From assembly GCF_018143015.1 (NCBI RefSeq), contig NC_054756.1, positions 30,005,940-30,069,939 on the forward strand: a DNA stretch of 64,000 nt. Reading direction: 5' to 3'. Shown one piece after another: positions 1 to 11,410 of this stretch (position 1 is the first letter of the stretch; the number at the start of each line of letters is the position of its first letter). Source of the DNA: Lytechinus variegatus (lineage: Eukaryota > Echinodermata > Echinoidea > Temnopleuroida > Toxopneustidae). The notes beneath the pieces are model-generated. The model searched no databases, had not been told where the DNA came from, and saw only the letters and a list, made by a program, of their open reading frames with translations. The position numbers were made by a program, and so were the translations under genes.

Positions 1-55
1 GCACCCTTTGTTCTCCAAACATTTTTTTTTGCTCATTGTGCCCTTTCTGAGCATG

Positions 56-389
56 CCCAGGACAAATTTCAAATTGAAACCCATTGAACACCCATTGGAT
101 GTTTAACTGGTTTCAATTTGGATTCCAATTGAGACCAATTTGCTATTACATGTAGTTCCATTTGAAACCAATTGGCTATTGATTCCAGTTGGAACAAAAT
201 TATAGTCCATTGGTTTCAATGGGGATCAATTACCAATATAATGGTTTCACTTGGGAAAAAATAATGGCTTATTGGTTTCAATGGGTACCCATTGTTTTAT
301 TCTCCATGCACTCCAAATTGAAACCAACTGCCAATTGGTACTCAGTTTGGATATTCAATGGGTTTTCAATAATGGAATTTTGTTCTGGG
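56..389. repeat. Foldback MITE made of iterated CAATTGG-like words
   Basis: The two ends are inverted copies: the left end reads CCCAGGACAAATTTCA and the complement of the right end reads CCCAGAACAAAATTCC, both followed by a form of GAAACCCATTGAA. The interior is built from many degenerate copies of TTGGTTTCAATTGG on both strands. I see no coding capacity, and the open frame over 189-392 is chance. This is probably a non-autonomous DNA transposon; its superfamily is unknown. Confidence 0.55.
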
Positions 390-1105
390 TGACCTAATTA
401 CAAAAAAATCAATATCTAGGACACACACGGCACTTGGTTTAGTCACATTAAACAAATAGTGGTATCAGATAATATAGGTTCAGGAAGCTAACTAAACAAA
501 AGTATCTTCGTTCGTTCACATTATGTCATGAACATCAAATAAATGAAGATCATCGTAGCTCAAAAGTCAGTATTGCATTGTTATCTGTTATTGTATTTTC
601 TAAATTTCTATCCCTACCTTGAAAGATACAGGGCTAAATAAATGGAAACCTGCAGGAAACACATTTTGTCGAGAGAGCTGTTTGCATTACATTTTTTTTT
701 TTTGGGGGGGGGGGTGATTTGTCATTGAAAAAAATATGAATCACTTAAGAGCAGATATGTTTCAAAGATTTCGACTTCATTATATTTCGAACCCACTGAC
801 ATATTTTCTACCTTCCCTCTACTTTGCTACAAGAAAGGGGGAGTTGTAGATCTAAGTCTGCAAGTGTAGATTCAAATTTCGCACTTTAGTGAATATTATG
901 ACATGTATGATATATGTCTTTTACAAAGTATCGTTGCTTTATAATATCACAAAAGAAGCCCGTAAAAACATTATATTTTTTTTTCGGGGGGGGGGGGGGC
1001 GGAGAATGCTCACTTTGTAAAAAAAACATGTTACTTAAGACCCTAATATGCAGCAGCAAAATTTACTTCATATCTTTCAGAATACCTACCCCATTTGCAC
1101 TTGTA
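390..1105. other. Non-coding stretch with two poly(T)-poly(G) junctions
   Basis: No gene is visible. T12G11 lies at 692-714 and T9CG14 at 976-999. The sequences after the two tracts resemble each other (both contain ACTTAAGA and end in ACTTCAT), so this looks like an old local duplication of about 280 bp. Confidence 0.45.
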
Positions 1106-1414
1106 GGCCCGTATTCTGAAGTCGGGTTTAACTTAAACTCATGTTTAAAGTTGTGTTTAAGTATGGATAGCCAATTGCTACTTAAATCAATAACGGTAAA
1201 GATATCATATTTCAGCTCAATTGGCTCTCAAAATCATTCACAATAGTCTAGGAAGTATAAATAGATGATTATCTTCACCGTCGATGAATCAGGAAAGAGC
1301 ACAGTAAACATAAGAAACATACAACTTAATAAATTTTTTGACACTTTTGGCTTCCCATTTTTTTGCACAGAGTTAGACCATGATCTAAGTTATACCTGAC
1401 TTCAGGTACGGGCC
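1106..1414. repeat. Foldback MITE with GGCCCGTA ends
   Basis: The left end reads GGCCCGTATTCTGAAGTCGG. The complement of the right end reads GGCCCGTACCTGAAGTCAGG, and the similarity continues for about 40 bases. The element is about 309 bp with a non-coding interior. Its right end abuts the SLC5 exon relic and removes the expected exon end, so it probably inserted into that exon copy. Confidence 0.65.
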
Positions 1415-1640
1415 AATAATGTTTAGATGGTAGAAAATAGGCATGAACAGTGTTGTTATTAAGACCAGCCACTCCCGATGTATGACAGACCAAACAACCA
1501 GAACATCGAACCATAAATGTACATTTCTGCTGGAGATACCAAGAACTGTTGTGGCTGAGATGAAGCCAGCGATCAAGGACAAGGATTCTGGTTATTGGGT
1601 GCATGTTGCGATTTGCCAGAAGGAACTCATCCCACTGTCA
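1415..1640 (-). pseudogene. Relic of an SLC5-type transporter first exon
   Basis: Read on the minus strand, one frame gives EFLLANRNMHPIT. After a one-base shift another frame gives SLSLIAGFISATTVLG, followed by a degraded match to the third membrane segment (LFMPIFYHLNI). These line up in order with the intact exons at 10354, 18971 and 26733 (EFLLADRNMSPFPVSMSLIASFISAITVLG). The frameshift, a stop just upstream of EFLL, the missing N-terminus and the loss of the SANE splice donor mark it as dead. It is the fourth and most downstream member of the tandem series. The sequence match is direct; that it was ever expressed is unknown. Confidence 0.8.
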
Positions 1641-1644
1641 TTCC

Positions 1645-1905
1645 CTTGTAATAATAATAATAATATGCAATAATAATAACATTGAACATGATATAGCGCA
1701 TACTATTACCCCGGATTTACCATGGCTACCCTGATCGGACGCTCGAGCATTCAAGGAATTCCTTCCTGCCGGGTACCCATTTGGGTGGAGAGCGGAAAAT
1801 GTAGATAAATGCCTTGCCAAACGACGCGGGTGCTGCGGTGGGATTATATCCCCGAACCTTGTGGTTCAAAGTTCGGAAACGTATCAACTGAGCCACAACA
1901 CTTCT
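1645..1905 (-). repeat. tRNA-derived SINE, degenerate
   Basis: It carries the same body words as the clearer SINEs in the window (GGAATTCCTTCCTGCCGGGTACCCATTT in the + direction, split here by substitutions; GCCTTGCCAAACGACG). On the minus strand it ends in a damaged B box near 1855-1875. An ATA/TAA-rich tail lies at 1648-1680. Orientation follows from the box at high coordinates and the tail at low ones. Confidence 0.55.
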
Positions 1906-2044
1906 CCAAAGAATGAGAAGAATCGTCACCATTATTTATCATGGCATTGTCTATTATACTAATCAGCTTAATAGCCCTTGGACTGTAAACATAGAATAAG
2001 GATAGGGCAGTGATAATCATTGCCATCTATCAAGATGTATTTCA

Positions 2045-2270
2045 TTTCCAGGCACACTATTGTTACTCCGGCTTTAGCTCGAGCTGCCTTCGAGCGCTAA
2101 AGTGCATTCAAGGAATTAATCCTGTCGGGTACCCATTCGCCTCACCTGGGCTTAGTACAGCACAATGTGGATATATTTCTTGCTGAAGGAAAATACACCA
2201 TGGCTGGGATTCGAATCCACTACCCTCTCATTGAAAGAAGAGAGTCAGAACCACGTGATCACGATTAACA
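2045..2270 (-). repeat. tRNA-derived SINE
   Basis: The complement of a polymerase III B box (GGGATTCGAATCC) lies at 2206-2218. It is followed at lower coordinates by the shared body (TTGCTGAAGGAAAA, CACCTGGGCTTAGTACAGCAC, GGGTACCCATTCGCC). Same family as 32600-32885. Confidence 0.65.
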
Positions 2271-5200
2271 AACTTAAAGGCGCACAAAGGCTGCAATCCT
2301 TCGCGCAAAATAATGTGCAATCTGCGGCAAGAAGGAAAAAGGTACAATTTTTAACCATTTTAAGGAAAAAATCAATTGGATTGGAGAGGACCAAAATTTT
2401 GTGGGGATTCTGGGAGCAGCTCGAGAAATTTTCGACGTAGGTTTATTCAATACAATGGAAATGGCATATAATGAGCAGCATAATTGTGTGTACAATGGAG
2501 ACTAGACTGCTTTGGCCAAGTCTGTCGCCCCTAGCCCCAAATATGTCTCTTTGTATTATGCGAAGGAACACAGCGACCGATTAAAAAAAAATCATTATAT
2601 TCAAAATGCTTGAGAATGATTTTATAATCATTTCATCTCCATGTATAAACACCCATCAGACCCTGATTGGTGTATAATGTAGATGAGGGCATGTGGGAGC
2701 TTGTAGTGTCACTCTTTCCAGGCTTTACAGTAATCTATGCAGGAGTGAGCCAAATTCCTACTTTTAACAGCGATATCTTTAATTTGCAGAGATAAGACCT
2801 TTAACATAATATATCAAGGTACAATAGAGTATGGCAGAGGGTGGTGTTTTTAATGGTACCAACCCCTTTCGACGAGGGAATGTGATGACTGATGTTAAGT
2901 ATTTGGAGCATTCTATTATGAACTTCCAAATAAATGTAAATCTATGAATTCTTTAAATTCCCAATCACATTAACCTGAGGCCTCGTTCGGGGGCAGGGGC
3001 GAAAATATAGATTCTTGACCCCCAATAATTTTGACAATACTATTCAGTGCAAAAACGTTTTTTTTTTAATCAGCGGAGAGCACTATGAAACCATTGTACT
3101 TGACATTAGAATACTATTATACATATAGAAAATTGTCATGTTTTCGGAGCTCTTAATTCATGCGCAAAATTTGGCGCAGATTGAGCGCGCCGAAAGATTT
3201 TTTAAATATTTTTTCACTCCACCCCCAACCCGAAATATTGATCGACAACCCTATACAGCTAACTCTAAACTAAAAATTTTAAATAACTTTAGCCTTGGTG
3301 AGGGAGAATATAAAGACCGAATCATTTTCTGACCCCCCTCCCTCCCAAAAAATTTATATATATCATTAAAAATTACACTATTTCAGATCGCGTTGACAAA
3401 AATAGACAAATCAGCTGCCGAGATCATATCCATTAAAGCCTTCATTGTTATGTAAGCTATAACTTACGGAGGAAAAAAGCATCCTAAATATGGAATCATT
3501 TCGACTCTTTCATGAAATGCCTAATAGTATTTTAATTATCTTATTATAAAAGGTTTTTTAAAAACAAGCAAGAGGTGCATTTATTTCCAAATCTAAGCAA
3601 CATTATATCAACAGTCAGTTGAATCATGGACTTACAACTTTGTAAGTCCATGGTTTCACAGACCCACAATATTGGTTTTTATTTTATGTACATAGATCTG
3701 TTTATATATGGACTCTTACGATAATGGTAATAACAAGCTATATGCCATATACAGTTAATTCTTCAAACCCTTATCACTCAGAAGTGAGCTGATCCTTGGA
3801 CTTTGACGTGTGGTCCGAATTATTGAGGATAAAGCACTGATTAAAGATTTACAGTTACCGAGTATATCAACATTCGAGAAATATACACCCAAAGATCCAT
3901 AATACTTCTGTCCGTCTTATTCTGTTGTCATAGCAACGCACTAGCTGGGGCTCTGACTACCGGGACACATTGAAAAGACATTAAAAACAAAAATTTTCAG
4001 GCTCTCTCCCCCCACACAAAAACACTTGATTTATATGCACGTCCGTATGCAGAGGGGTAGGGGGCAAAAGTCATACAAATTTTCGAGAAAACATATCGAA
4101 AGTGTGGGAGCGAAGAGACAGAGCTTGGCTAATACAGTTATATGGGCGCTTTTGCATTGGCTTAGGTGAAATAGAAGAATTTGGTGCACACTTTTCGTGA
4201 ATTCTGTGAAATTTTCAGTAAAATAATGTAAGTTCTTACAATTTATTGTGTGTGTGTGTAAGGGGGTCGGTTTCTACGTAATTGGTAAAAAAAATCCTAT
4301 GGTTTAGAAATGGATCGCCGTTTTGGAGATGAATTCCTGAATACCAAATTGTATTAAAAGCTCAGCGACAATTTCCAATTGTATATGGCTTTAAGCTTAG
4401 ATCACAACGAATGGTCATACTCAATCAGAGGAAGAATGAGGAATGGAAAAAGGTGCTTTCCCCTCCCTAATATTACAATTTAGAAATGTAGGTTTATCAT
4501 CGTATTCAGTCGTATACAAGTCTTCGTAAGAACCCACCGAAAGTACGCTCAAAATCTCTCACTTTCATTACAAACAATCATGCAAGAATACTTTTCCAGT
4601 GATTAGCTCAGACGTTACACATAATATGAATATGTTTTGGAACATTGTAAATTCTACGATTTCCCCAAGGAAAAACTACTACTGTTTGTCTGTACACGGT
4701 CAACTATAAATTTGACATTGTTCTAAAGGTCTATCCGTATTCAATTACTTAATACGTTCGATTTCACATTTTAAGCAGACCACAGAACTAATTTGGAATT
4801 TCTTTATTTTTTTCTCGTAATTTTACATTTTATTCATACTTCACGCCTTAAAATATTGGACTCTGAACGATAAATGTATTTACACAGCTTCGATAAATCT
4901 TGTAGTTGTGGTTTAGCTCCAAGGAGCAACGCTAATATGTTTTAAAAGGTTTGGGTAATGGGTAAGTGGAAGAGAGAGATTCACGGGGTGAGATAAAGGC
5001 CGTGGTAGAGGGAAGAGGTAAGGAGCTCTGTTAAGTCCTTATCAATCAGAAGGACCATTGCCCCTAAATTCTTGCTTATTTATGAAAAATCTTTTAATAA
5101 GTAGTCATTCAGGACAATACAATTAAGTAACCTCAATACATACAATTGGGAGCAATATGTTATAATTTTTTCATGACAAGTGTTCACAGCATTTTTACGA

Positions 5201-5900
5201 GCTGAAAAACTTCAGGTTTTGTGTGAAGTTATATTTTAGGGAATTAATTGATGATTTCCAAACACAAACAATGAATGAATGAAACTTTGTGTAAATTATG
5301 GGGCTAAAATGTTATGATTTTTTAATAAAATGTATATCTACATGATATATGTCACAACTGTCACTTTTTTTGCTTTTTTTGGTCACAATTTTTTTTTCTA
5401 AAGAAATGCGGTTCTACTTTTTCAAACCCATCTGCATTTCATGAAACCATATGGTTTGTCTTATTTTCCAGATTTTTTTTACAACTTGAAAAAAGTAAGG
5501 AGTTTACTGTATTTAAAAAATAGTGATCATCAAGGGAAGTCCAAATAGATGATCATGATGATTGATATGTATTTTTTTACATCTTATAATAATTCCACAT
5601 TAGCATGCAAGAGGAAGTCATCTTTCAGGCTAGGTTGAAATAATTATAAAAGTTTTCTTTTCATGCTCAATGAAAAGAAATTAACCTGCTCTGATCAGTG
5701 AAAATCACCAGTTAAGCTGAAGGGATTCACAAAAGAATAAGCCTACATGAAATCAATTAAAATGTTTAGAATCACCTATTTCATGTTCTATGGAGATAAA
5801 CAAAGTACTTTTTCAGTTCACTTTATGTTAAATCATTTAAATGAAAGTAAATATGCCTACTATTTATGGTTTCTGAATCCAAATCCTGCAATTAAATGCA
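2271..5900. other. Long AT-rich stretch without recognised genes
   Basis: I find no convincing coding sequence. Short open frames such as 3138-3332 lack any family match. A perfect hairpin (13-bp arms, CATGGACTTACAA, 2-base loop) lies at 3625-3652. The rest is unannotated intergenic or intronic DNA. Confidence 0.5.
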
Positions 5901-5915
5901 GTATTATACTGTGTT

Positions 5916-6128
5916 TCGTACGGGACATGTCCCGTACGACACAGCGTGTGTCGTACGGGACAACTTTTAATAGGACAATAATTGAAAAATGAAGGGCAGT
6001 AATTAGATCCTTATGGAATAAATCGATCACCCACGGGTCAAACAAAGAGAAACTGATTTTATGAAATTGCATCATCAAAAATAAAATTGTAGGAAAAACT
6101 TTTGCATTGTCATGTGTCGTACGGGACA
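5916..6128. repeat. Cluster of TCGTACGGGACA palindromes
   Basis: A perfect 24-bp palindrome at 5916-5939 is two copies of TCGTACGGGACA head to head. It overlaps a second hairpin (TGTCCCGTACGACAC, 5-base loop, GTGTCGTACGGGACA) ending near 5962. A further TGTCGTACGGGACA lies at 6114-6127. This is probably part of a foldback element or a protein-binding cluster; I do not recognise the family. Confidence 0.55.
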
Positions 6129-6637
6129 TTGCCAAAAATAGGTTCGGAAAAATCAGGGCTGCCCCTATTATGGATCATGAAAATGTTGTAGATATTATTT
6201 GGAACCATCAATGATCTTTTATTCTATTGACCTGCGATATTTTCAATCTTCTCTTGCTTTGCAAATAATTGTTTCAGGCAGAATTTGTACTTGACTATTC
6301 AATGAGCAAAATTATTGAAAATTTAAAATTCCATTGTTCTCCCCCCAAAAAACTATATCTGTCTTCACTTTTGGTTAAAACTCATAATTTTCATAAAATT
6401 TAGGTATCATAGTAAAATATTACACTACTTATGACTTATTGAAAGCATGTTGAAATTTATGATATTTTTGAAGTTCTAGTGTGGAATCGCCCTGTTAGAC
6501 CTAAAAACATGTCATAAAACGGAATTGTCTTTTCATGTTTTCTCTTGCAAATTGTGCAAAACCTTTTATTTTTAGTCCAAATAACATCTATATCATCCTA
6601 AATCTCATACTTTGTACTTTCTTACAATGATACTCTT

Positions 6638-7224
6638 CAGTGGTGTGCCCCCCCCCCATCGGCAAAAGAAAATAATGGGGGAAAACGAGATAAATAAGGA
6701 TAAAGGAAGAGAAATAGTGGGAAAGAATAAATCATTGTACATTATGTTCAATATATATTTTATCTTATATTACATAAGAAATATTTTTATAACTTTATGA
6801 AATATAATTTGCTCAGGGCCCGTGTGCTCATCGTTCCTTGTGCTTGCATTGTCTGCTTAATGAGATATCATGTTGTACTAAAACATCACGTTTTCAAGTT
6901 AATATACACCAAATATATTTTCTCACACGAGTTATAGCTTTATGTTTCTTTTTCATTACTTAAAGTGCACTGCTCCCTTTTAAGGTCTGAATAGAAAACA
7001 TTTCCAGTCCGTGCTTTGCGCTCGCATCATTTGGTTAATTAAATAAATATGGTGTTAGTGAATTCCTTCAAACAAACCTTAGAATGTCCCTCTTCAAGTC
7101 TGAATTTCCTAAATTATCAGCTCGCGCTTCGCGCTTGCAATATTTGATTAGTGAGATACGTATGAAGTGACTCAAATTTTTTTTCTGATAGCCCCCCAGT
7201 GCCGTGACCCAAGGTCCGCCACTG
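6638..7224. repeat. MITE of the CAGTGG family (short copy)
   Basis: The element starts CAGTGGTGTGCCCCCCC and ends GGTCCGCCACTG. Inside are diverged copies of the words seen in the longer copy at 38738-40146 (TTGCTCAGGGCCCGTGTGC, CAAGTTAATATACACCAAATATA, GCTCGCGCTTCGCGCTTGCAA). Flanking duplication is unclear. Non-coding. Confidence 0.65.
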
Positions 7225-7249
7225 TCACTCTTGATATGTGGCACTTTGG

Positions 7250-7533
7250 AAATGGGTCAGGATCAAGCTTTTCCCGTCAAGATACAAGACGAAATTTCTG
7301 AGTAACATGCATGAAATCCAGAGTTCTGATTGGCTGGATAATGTTTCAAAACGACGTGCCCGGGTAATTTGAAAAGATTACCACATTGTGAGTGTGACCT
7401 TAGATAGGCCTGAAGCAGGAAACCGTTGGAATTTGGGTGTGCGTATTGTCTCTTTGACCAATCAGAGAGTAGTTTTCTTGTTTTCAAGCTGCAAAATGTA
7501 CGTGGCCTATTAAAGGTAGATCCCGACCCATTT
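7250..7533. repeat. Foldback MITE, about 285 bp
   Basis: The left end reads AAATGGGTCAGGATC and the complement of the right end reads AAATGGGTCGGGATC. Inner arms also pair (TCTGATTGGCTGG with GACCAATCAGAG). The open frame across it on the minus strand is incidental. Confidence 0.6.
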
Positions 7534-8750
7534 ATAACACCTCTTCTTATACAATCTTTATCATATTAAAGCTTAGGTCTTCAGCTTTATTATGATCTAA
7601 AAATCATTTGGGCTCAAACAGAAATAAAGTGTAAAAATAACAGCTTTTGACAGGTTAAAATAATCATTATTTAGCGTGTTTTAGATCAAAAGTTTCACCA
7701 ACATTGCACATTGTTTAATACATTCAAACACATCATGACCCTAAAGAATGATTCTTTTTCACTATGGTACCAAAATTATGAAATGTGATATATATTCAGA
7801 GCAGCAATAACTGAATTAAAAGAGGTGTTTTTGTCGGCACCCAGCTCATTGAATATGCAAAACCTTTCTTGTCATGAATATCACTGGAATAAATTAATGA
7901 AGCTACTTTTTGAGGACCTGTCGACCGACTGTGTTATCCTTATGAGCATTTTATTGGGAACCTTACAAATACTTTCAGACTTAATGCAACACACATCATG
8001 CATGAATGGTGCCTGATTAGTTTGGCTTGCTGACACTTATGAATTGATATCTCGCTAAAGGTGAAAACACGTCTGAAGAATTTACTTCTTCTCATTTGGG
8101 TAGAATGAAAAAAAAGTAGCAGTTCTTGTTGTGTTTTCTTATACACTCTTCCTTGAAACAGCATGCATGCAATAATCAACTGCTCGTATAAAACATGTTG
8201 AGATAACACATTTAGGCTCGCATAGAAGTGTTGTCATCGTGTCTGATTCTTGAAACTCTAAGTAGCTCAAGGTGCGCTAATTTGTAAATGTTTCATTTCG
8301 TGTAAATGCTAATAATCAACGACAAGTTTTAGCTAAGACTGACTCATTTGGACTCATTCTAAAAGCTATTCTCCTCTCTCTACAAAGTCAAATATTTTTT
8401 TTTCAGCTCATTATAATAACTTCCCCTACAAAAAAGTTGGCATAAAATTTTTTCTTAATCGAAAATTTGAATGCCAAAATTTTTCTACTTCTCAACTTAA
8501 ATGTTTACAAAATCACTTTACGTGATTTAGTTACAGTTTGATGTATCCCAAACGCAATGCCAGTTCATGCTCGCATGACCAAAAAAATGGGGGGGGGGGG
8601 GGGATGCAAGAAAATACTGAATTTGTGAATGCATCTTTTCTGCAAATGCTTGACTCCAAATCAATAAACTATCTAGATAGTGCTCGTTCCAAAATAAAAA
8701 GCTGTGAAGATGATAATGATAATAAAAATAATACAATATTTAACATTATA
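7534..8750. other. Non-coding, with a G15 run
   Basis: No gene recognised. A run of 15 G lies at 8589-8603. Several 60-90 residue open frames show no family features. Confidence 0.45.
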
Positions 8751-8754
8751 TCGC

Positions 8755-8992
8755 TTGATATAAGTTTCTAATCGCTGCATACTATTGCTTCTGCTTTAGC
8801 ACGGCTACTCGACCAAAGAGGAGTGCTCGGGCATGCAAGGAATTCCTTCCTCCCGGGTACCCATTTACTACACCTGGGTGGAGAGTGGCAAACGAAGGTA
8901 AACGCCTTGTCAAAGGACGTAGGTGCTGCTGTGGAATATGAACCTCGGACCTATAGTGATTCAAAGACCGGATAGCCACTGAGCCTTTAAAC
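8755..8992 (-). repeat. tRNA-derived SINE
   Basis: Body words match the copy at 1645-1905 (GGAATTCCTTCCTCCCGGGT, CACCTGGGTGGAGAGTGGCA, GCCTTGTCAAAGGACG). The degenerate B box complement is near 8935-8955. Minus orientation. Confidence 0.6.
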
Positions 8993-9597
8993 ATATAATA
9001 TCATGTAGGCCTATCACCAATGTGAGATAGTTTGGTTTGATTAATGTAAACTTGTTTATATAGCTCTTATTACTTACTTTATCAGCGCACACGTGCGTTT
9101 CGTTTCAAGAAATAAATTTCTGACTGGCACCAAATCACCTCCTAGGGGTTGATTACTAGATTGTTATATCAAGGAGACCAAATCCATAATTTTGTTTTAA
9201 ATCTTACTTTTTTCTCAAGATTTTTGAACTAAACTGTAGGCTGTACGTATATTATCTCTCATTACTTAGCGTCGTTAATGGTCTCAATGAATTCCTTGGG
9301 TATTATTATGCATTATATCAAAATTTAATCTTCAAATGGATTTTCTCAACATATTTCTTCTGATCCTTTCATATGGCTTAAGAGAATGGTGACGATATTT
9401 GTAAATTTGAAAAAAAAGTTGTATACAAAAATATTATTAGTGCAGCAATTGGGTATAACGCAAAGTATATGATTTGATCAGTATATCACGTGATCCTGAT
9501 TCTATGATGGTCAAACATCAAAAGGTGGAGGAATATAGGAAACATCTCTGACGGTCCACATCTCATCAGGGCCTATATCAAATTAAATAATTCATTT
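8993..9597. other. No recognised feature
   Basis: AT-rich sequence without a gene or clear repeat signature. Confidence 0.4.
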
Positions 9598-10298
9598 AGT
9601 AAGGGTCAAGTTTCAACCTAGCATATCATTGATTTTAATCAAAAGAGATAATTACATTAAGCATAACGCTGAAAATTTGAACGAAAATCGTATGAGATTC
9701 TAAGAAAGTATTATCTTTTATTATTCCGCTTATTTTCATAACAAAGTTAGATGTACATCCTTGTCGGTATTCAAATGTTTGACCAGATAACGTCAGTAAT
9801 ACACTTTTTTATTTTGTATTTTTATTACGTGGAATGTGCAATTTTCTAATTTTCTCCTCATTGTAATGTGCAACACAGTTTGATTCCTCAATGGAAGTGT
9901 AAATTTGCCATTGTTGTAACCTATGGTAATTTGCTGAACAGTAATGTAAAGCCTATCCTTATTGTCAAATCTTAAAAAAAGAATGTTGTATAATTCATAC
10001 GATACATTTACATTCCATCTGGACTCCAAGAATCTCCAAAGAAGTGGCGGGATCAGTTAAGAGAGAGAGATAGGATTCAAAAGGTTGGCATGGTTGGTTG
10101 AGTGTATGATATTATCGACTCTTTCATTTCCTTATCACTGATTTGCGCATAGAACTGTTTGTGAAAAAAAGATGCAAAATTCTGATATGTCAAATTTCTT
10201 ATTTTACGTCCAAGTCTGGTGAAATTTCCAGCGTCGTGATCGTTTGAGTTTTATCTCTTTATTCAAATCAAGTTTTTGTTTGGTTGGCCTAAGCCTTT
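9598..10298. repeat. Diverged foldback MITE of the AAAGGACAAGTCCACCCC family
   Basis: Internal words match the better copies at 15624 and 30286 in the same order: TTTTCTAATTTTCTCCTCATTG, then a TTGCCATTGTTG stretch, TCCTTATTGTCAAATC, then GTGAAATTTCCAGC and TTTATTCAAATCAAG. The ends are worn. It lies just inside the intron that follows the SLC5 exon ending at 10354. Confidence 0.6.
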
Positions 10299-10353
10299 GG
10301 GAAATAGATTATGTGGTAGACTAGATCAGGTTGTCTCAATTCCCTGATCTTAC

Positions 10354-10803
10354 CTCGTTCGCACTGGTGATACTCAAACGGAAGAAAACAGGCATAAAGA
10401 GAGCAGCAATCAGACCTGATCCTATGTAGGCAAAAGAGAATAGCCAGAACATTGAGCCATAGAGGTACATCTCGGAGGGGGTCCCAAGGACTGTGATTGC
10501 AGAGATGAAGCTCGCGATCAATGACATGGATACAGGGAATGGACTCATATTACGATCAGCCAGTAAGAATTCTTTGGTAGTTGATTGTTTGGTTCCAGTA
10601 CAACCATAGAATATACCTATCCCGGTTGAGATGCCCAAGGATATGGCCAGAACCACATAGTCCCAAGCAGCAAATGTCCCAACATCGTACATGTCGTCTA
10701 CTTTGGGAAGTTCAATGTAGAAGAAAACTTTTCCGTCTTCGACTTGTAAGGTAGTTTCCCCCCGATTAAAGACACGGACGTCTTGTTCCACGGCCAAAGA
10801 CAA
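10354..10803 (-). CDS. SLC5-type sodium/solute symporter, first exon
   Basis: This encodes 150 residues of the N-terminal part of an SLC5 symporter, closest in my reading to the SLC5A8/A12/A5/A6 group (sodium-coupled monocarboxylate, iodide or multivitamin carriers of the plasma membrane). AAWDYVVLAISLGISTGIGIFYGC (about 45-68) is the first core helix. TTKEFLLADRNMSPFPVSMS and LIASFISAITVLGTPSEMYLYG (about 75-115) form the signature loop and second helix. A third helix ends in RLSITSANE. The exon stops at GAG followed by GTAAGA, a phase-0 donor; family proteins continue with YLELRF at this point. Two starts are possible: the first Met at 10803, or Met38 at 10692, which matches the shorter N-termini of the sister exons. 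Downstream exons were not found in the window. Confidence 0.85.
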
Positions 10804-11284
10804 TACTGCATATAAATGGGAGTTTGTTCAAAGCTTGTTTGCTAAACAAGTTGTTGTCGTTGTTGTTTGGATTGAACAGGCGTTTCCATCGGTTAGATGA
10901 CTTTTGACATGCGAAGTGAGAGGGCGCATAATAAAGATTGTAATCAACATTGTAATTACCTAATAATGACTTGATTTGAAACTATAGAGTGTTTAAAACG
11001 TAGTACAAAGTGCAAACGCGTAGCCAGTGGGGGAGAGAGTTCGGGAGTCCCCTTAAATTTCCAAAAGCAAGAAGAAAAAAAAGGGGGAAAACAAAATATT
11101 ATAATTCGTATGAAAAACATACACACTCTTACAGATATTGGCTAAAAATGACCCATGAGAGTAGTTATGTGTCTCATCAAACATTGGGATTTTTTCTTTC
11201 TTTCTTTTTTTTTTTTTTTTTTTTTTTTTGGGGGGGGGGCATTTTTATTTGTCCAGTGTGATGAAAATTGTGCCCGTTCTAGAG
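10804..11284. other. Upstream of SLC5 exon; poly(T)-poly(G) tract
   Basis: No gene recognised and no clear core promoter. T24 at 11206-11229 runs directly into G10 at 11230-11239. Confidence 0.45.
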
Positions 11285-11410
11285 TAATTACTGCTTACAG
11301 GACAATTTCAAATCCTTCCCACATTGGGTAAAATACTGCCCAAATTGGTTGGACACGTAATTACCCTCGTGCTGGTTAAAATTTTACCCAATATTTTTTT
11401 TACAGTGTAG
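11285..11410. repeat. Short element with TTGGGTAAAAT words
   Basis: It contains TTGGGTAAAATACTGCCCAA and, further on, AAAATTTTACCCAA, and ends in TTTTTTTACAGTGTA. This organisation resembles the TTGGGTAAT elements at 29.6-30.0 and 31.4-31.6 kb. Probably a short foldback MITE. Confidence 0.4.
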
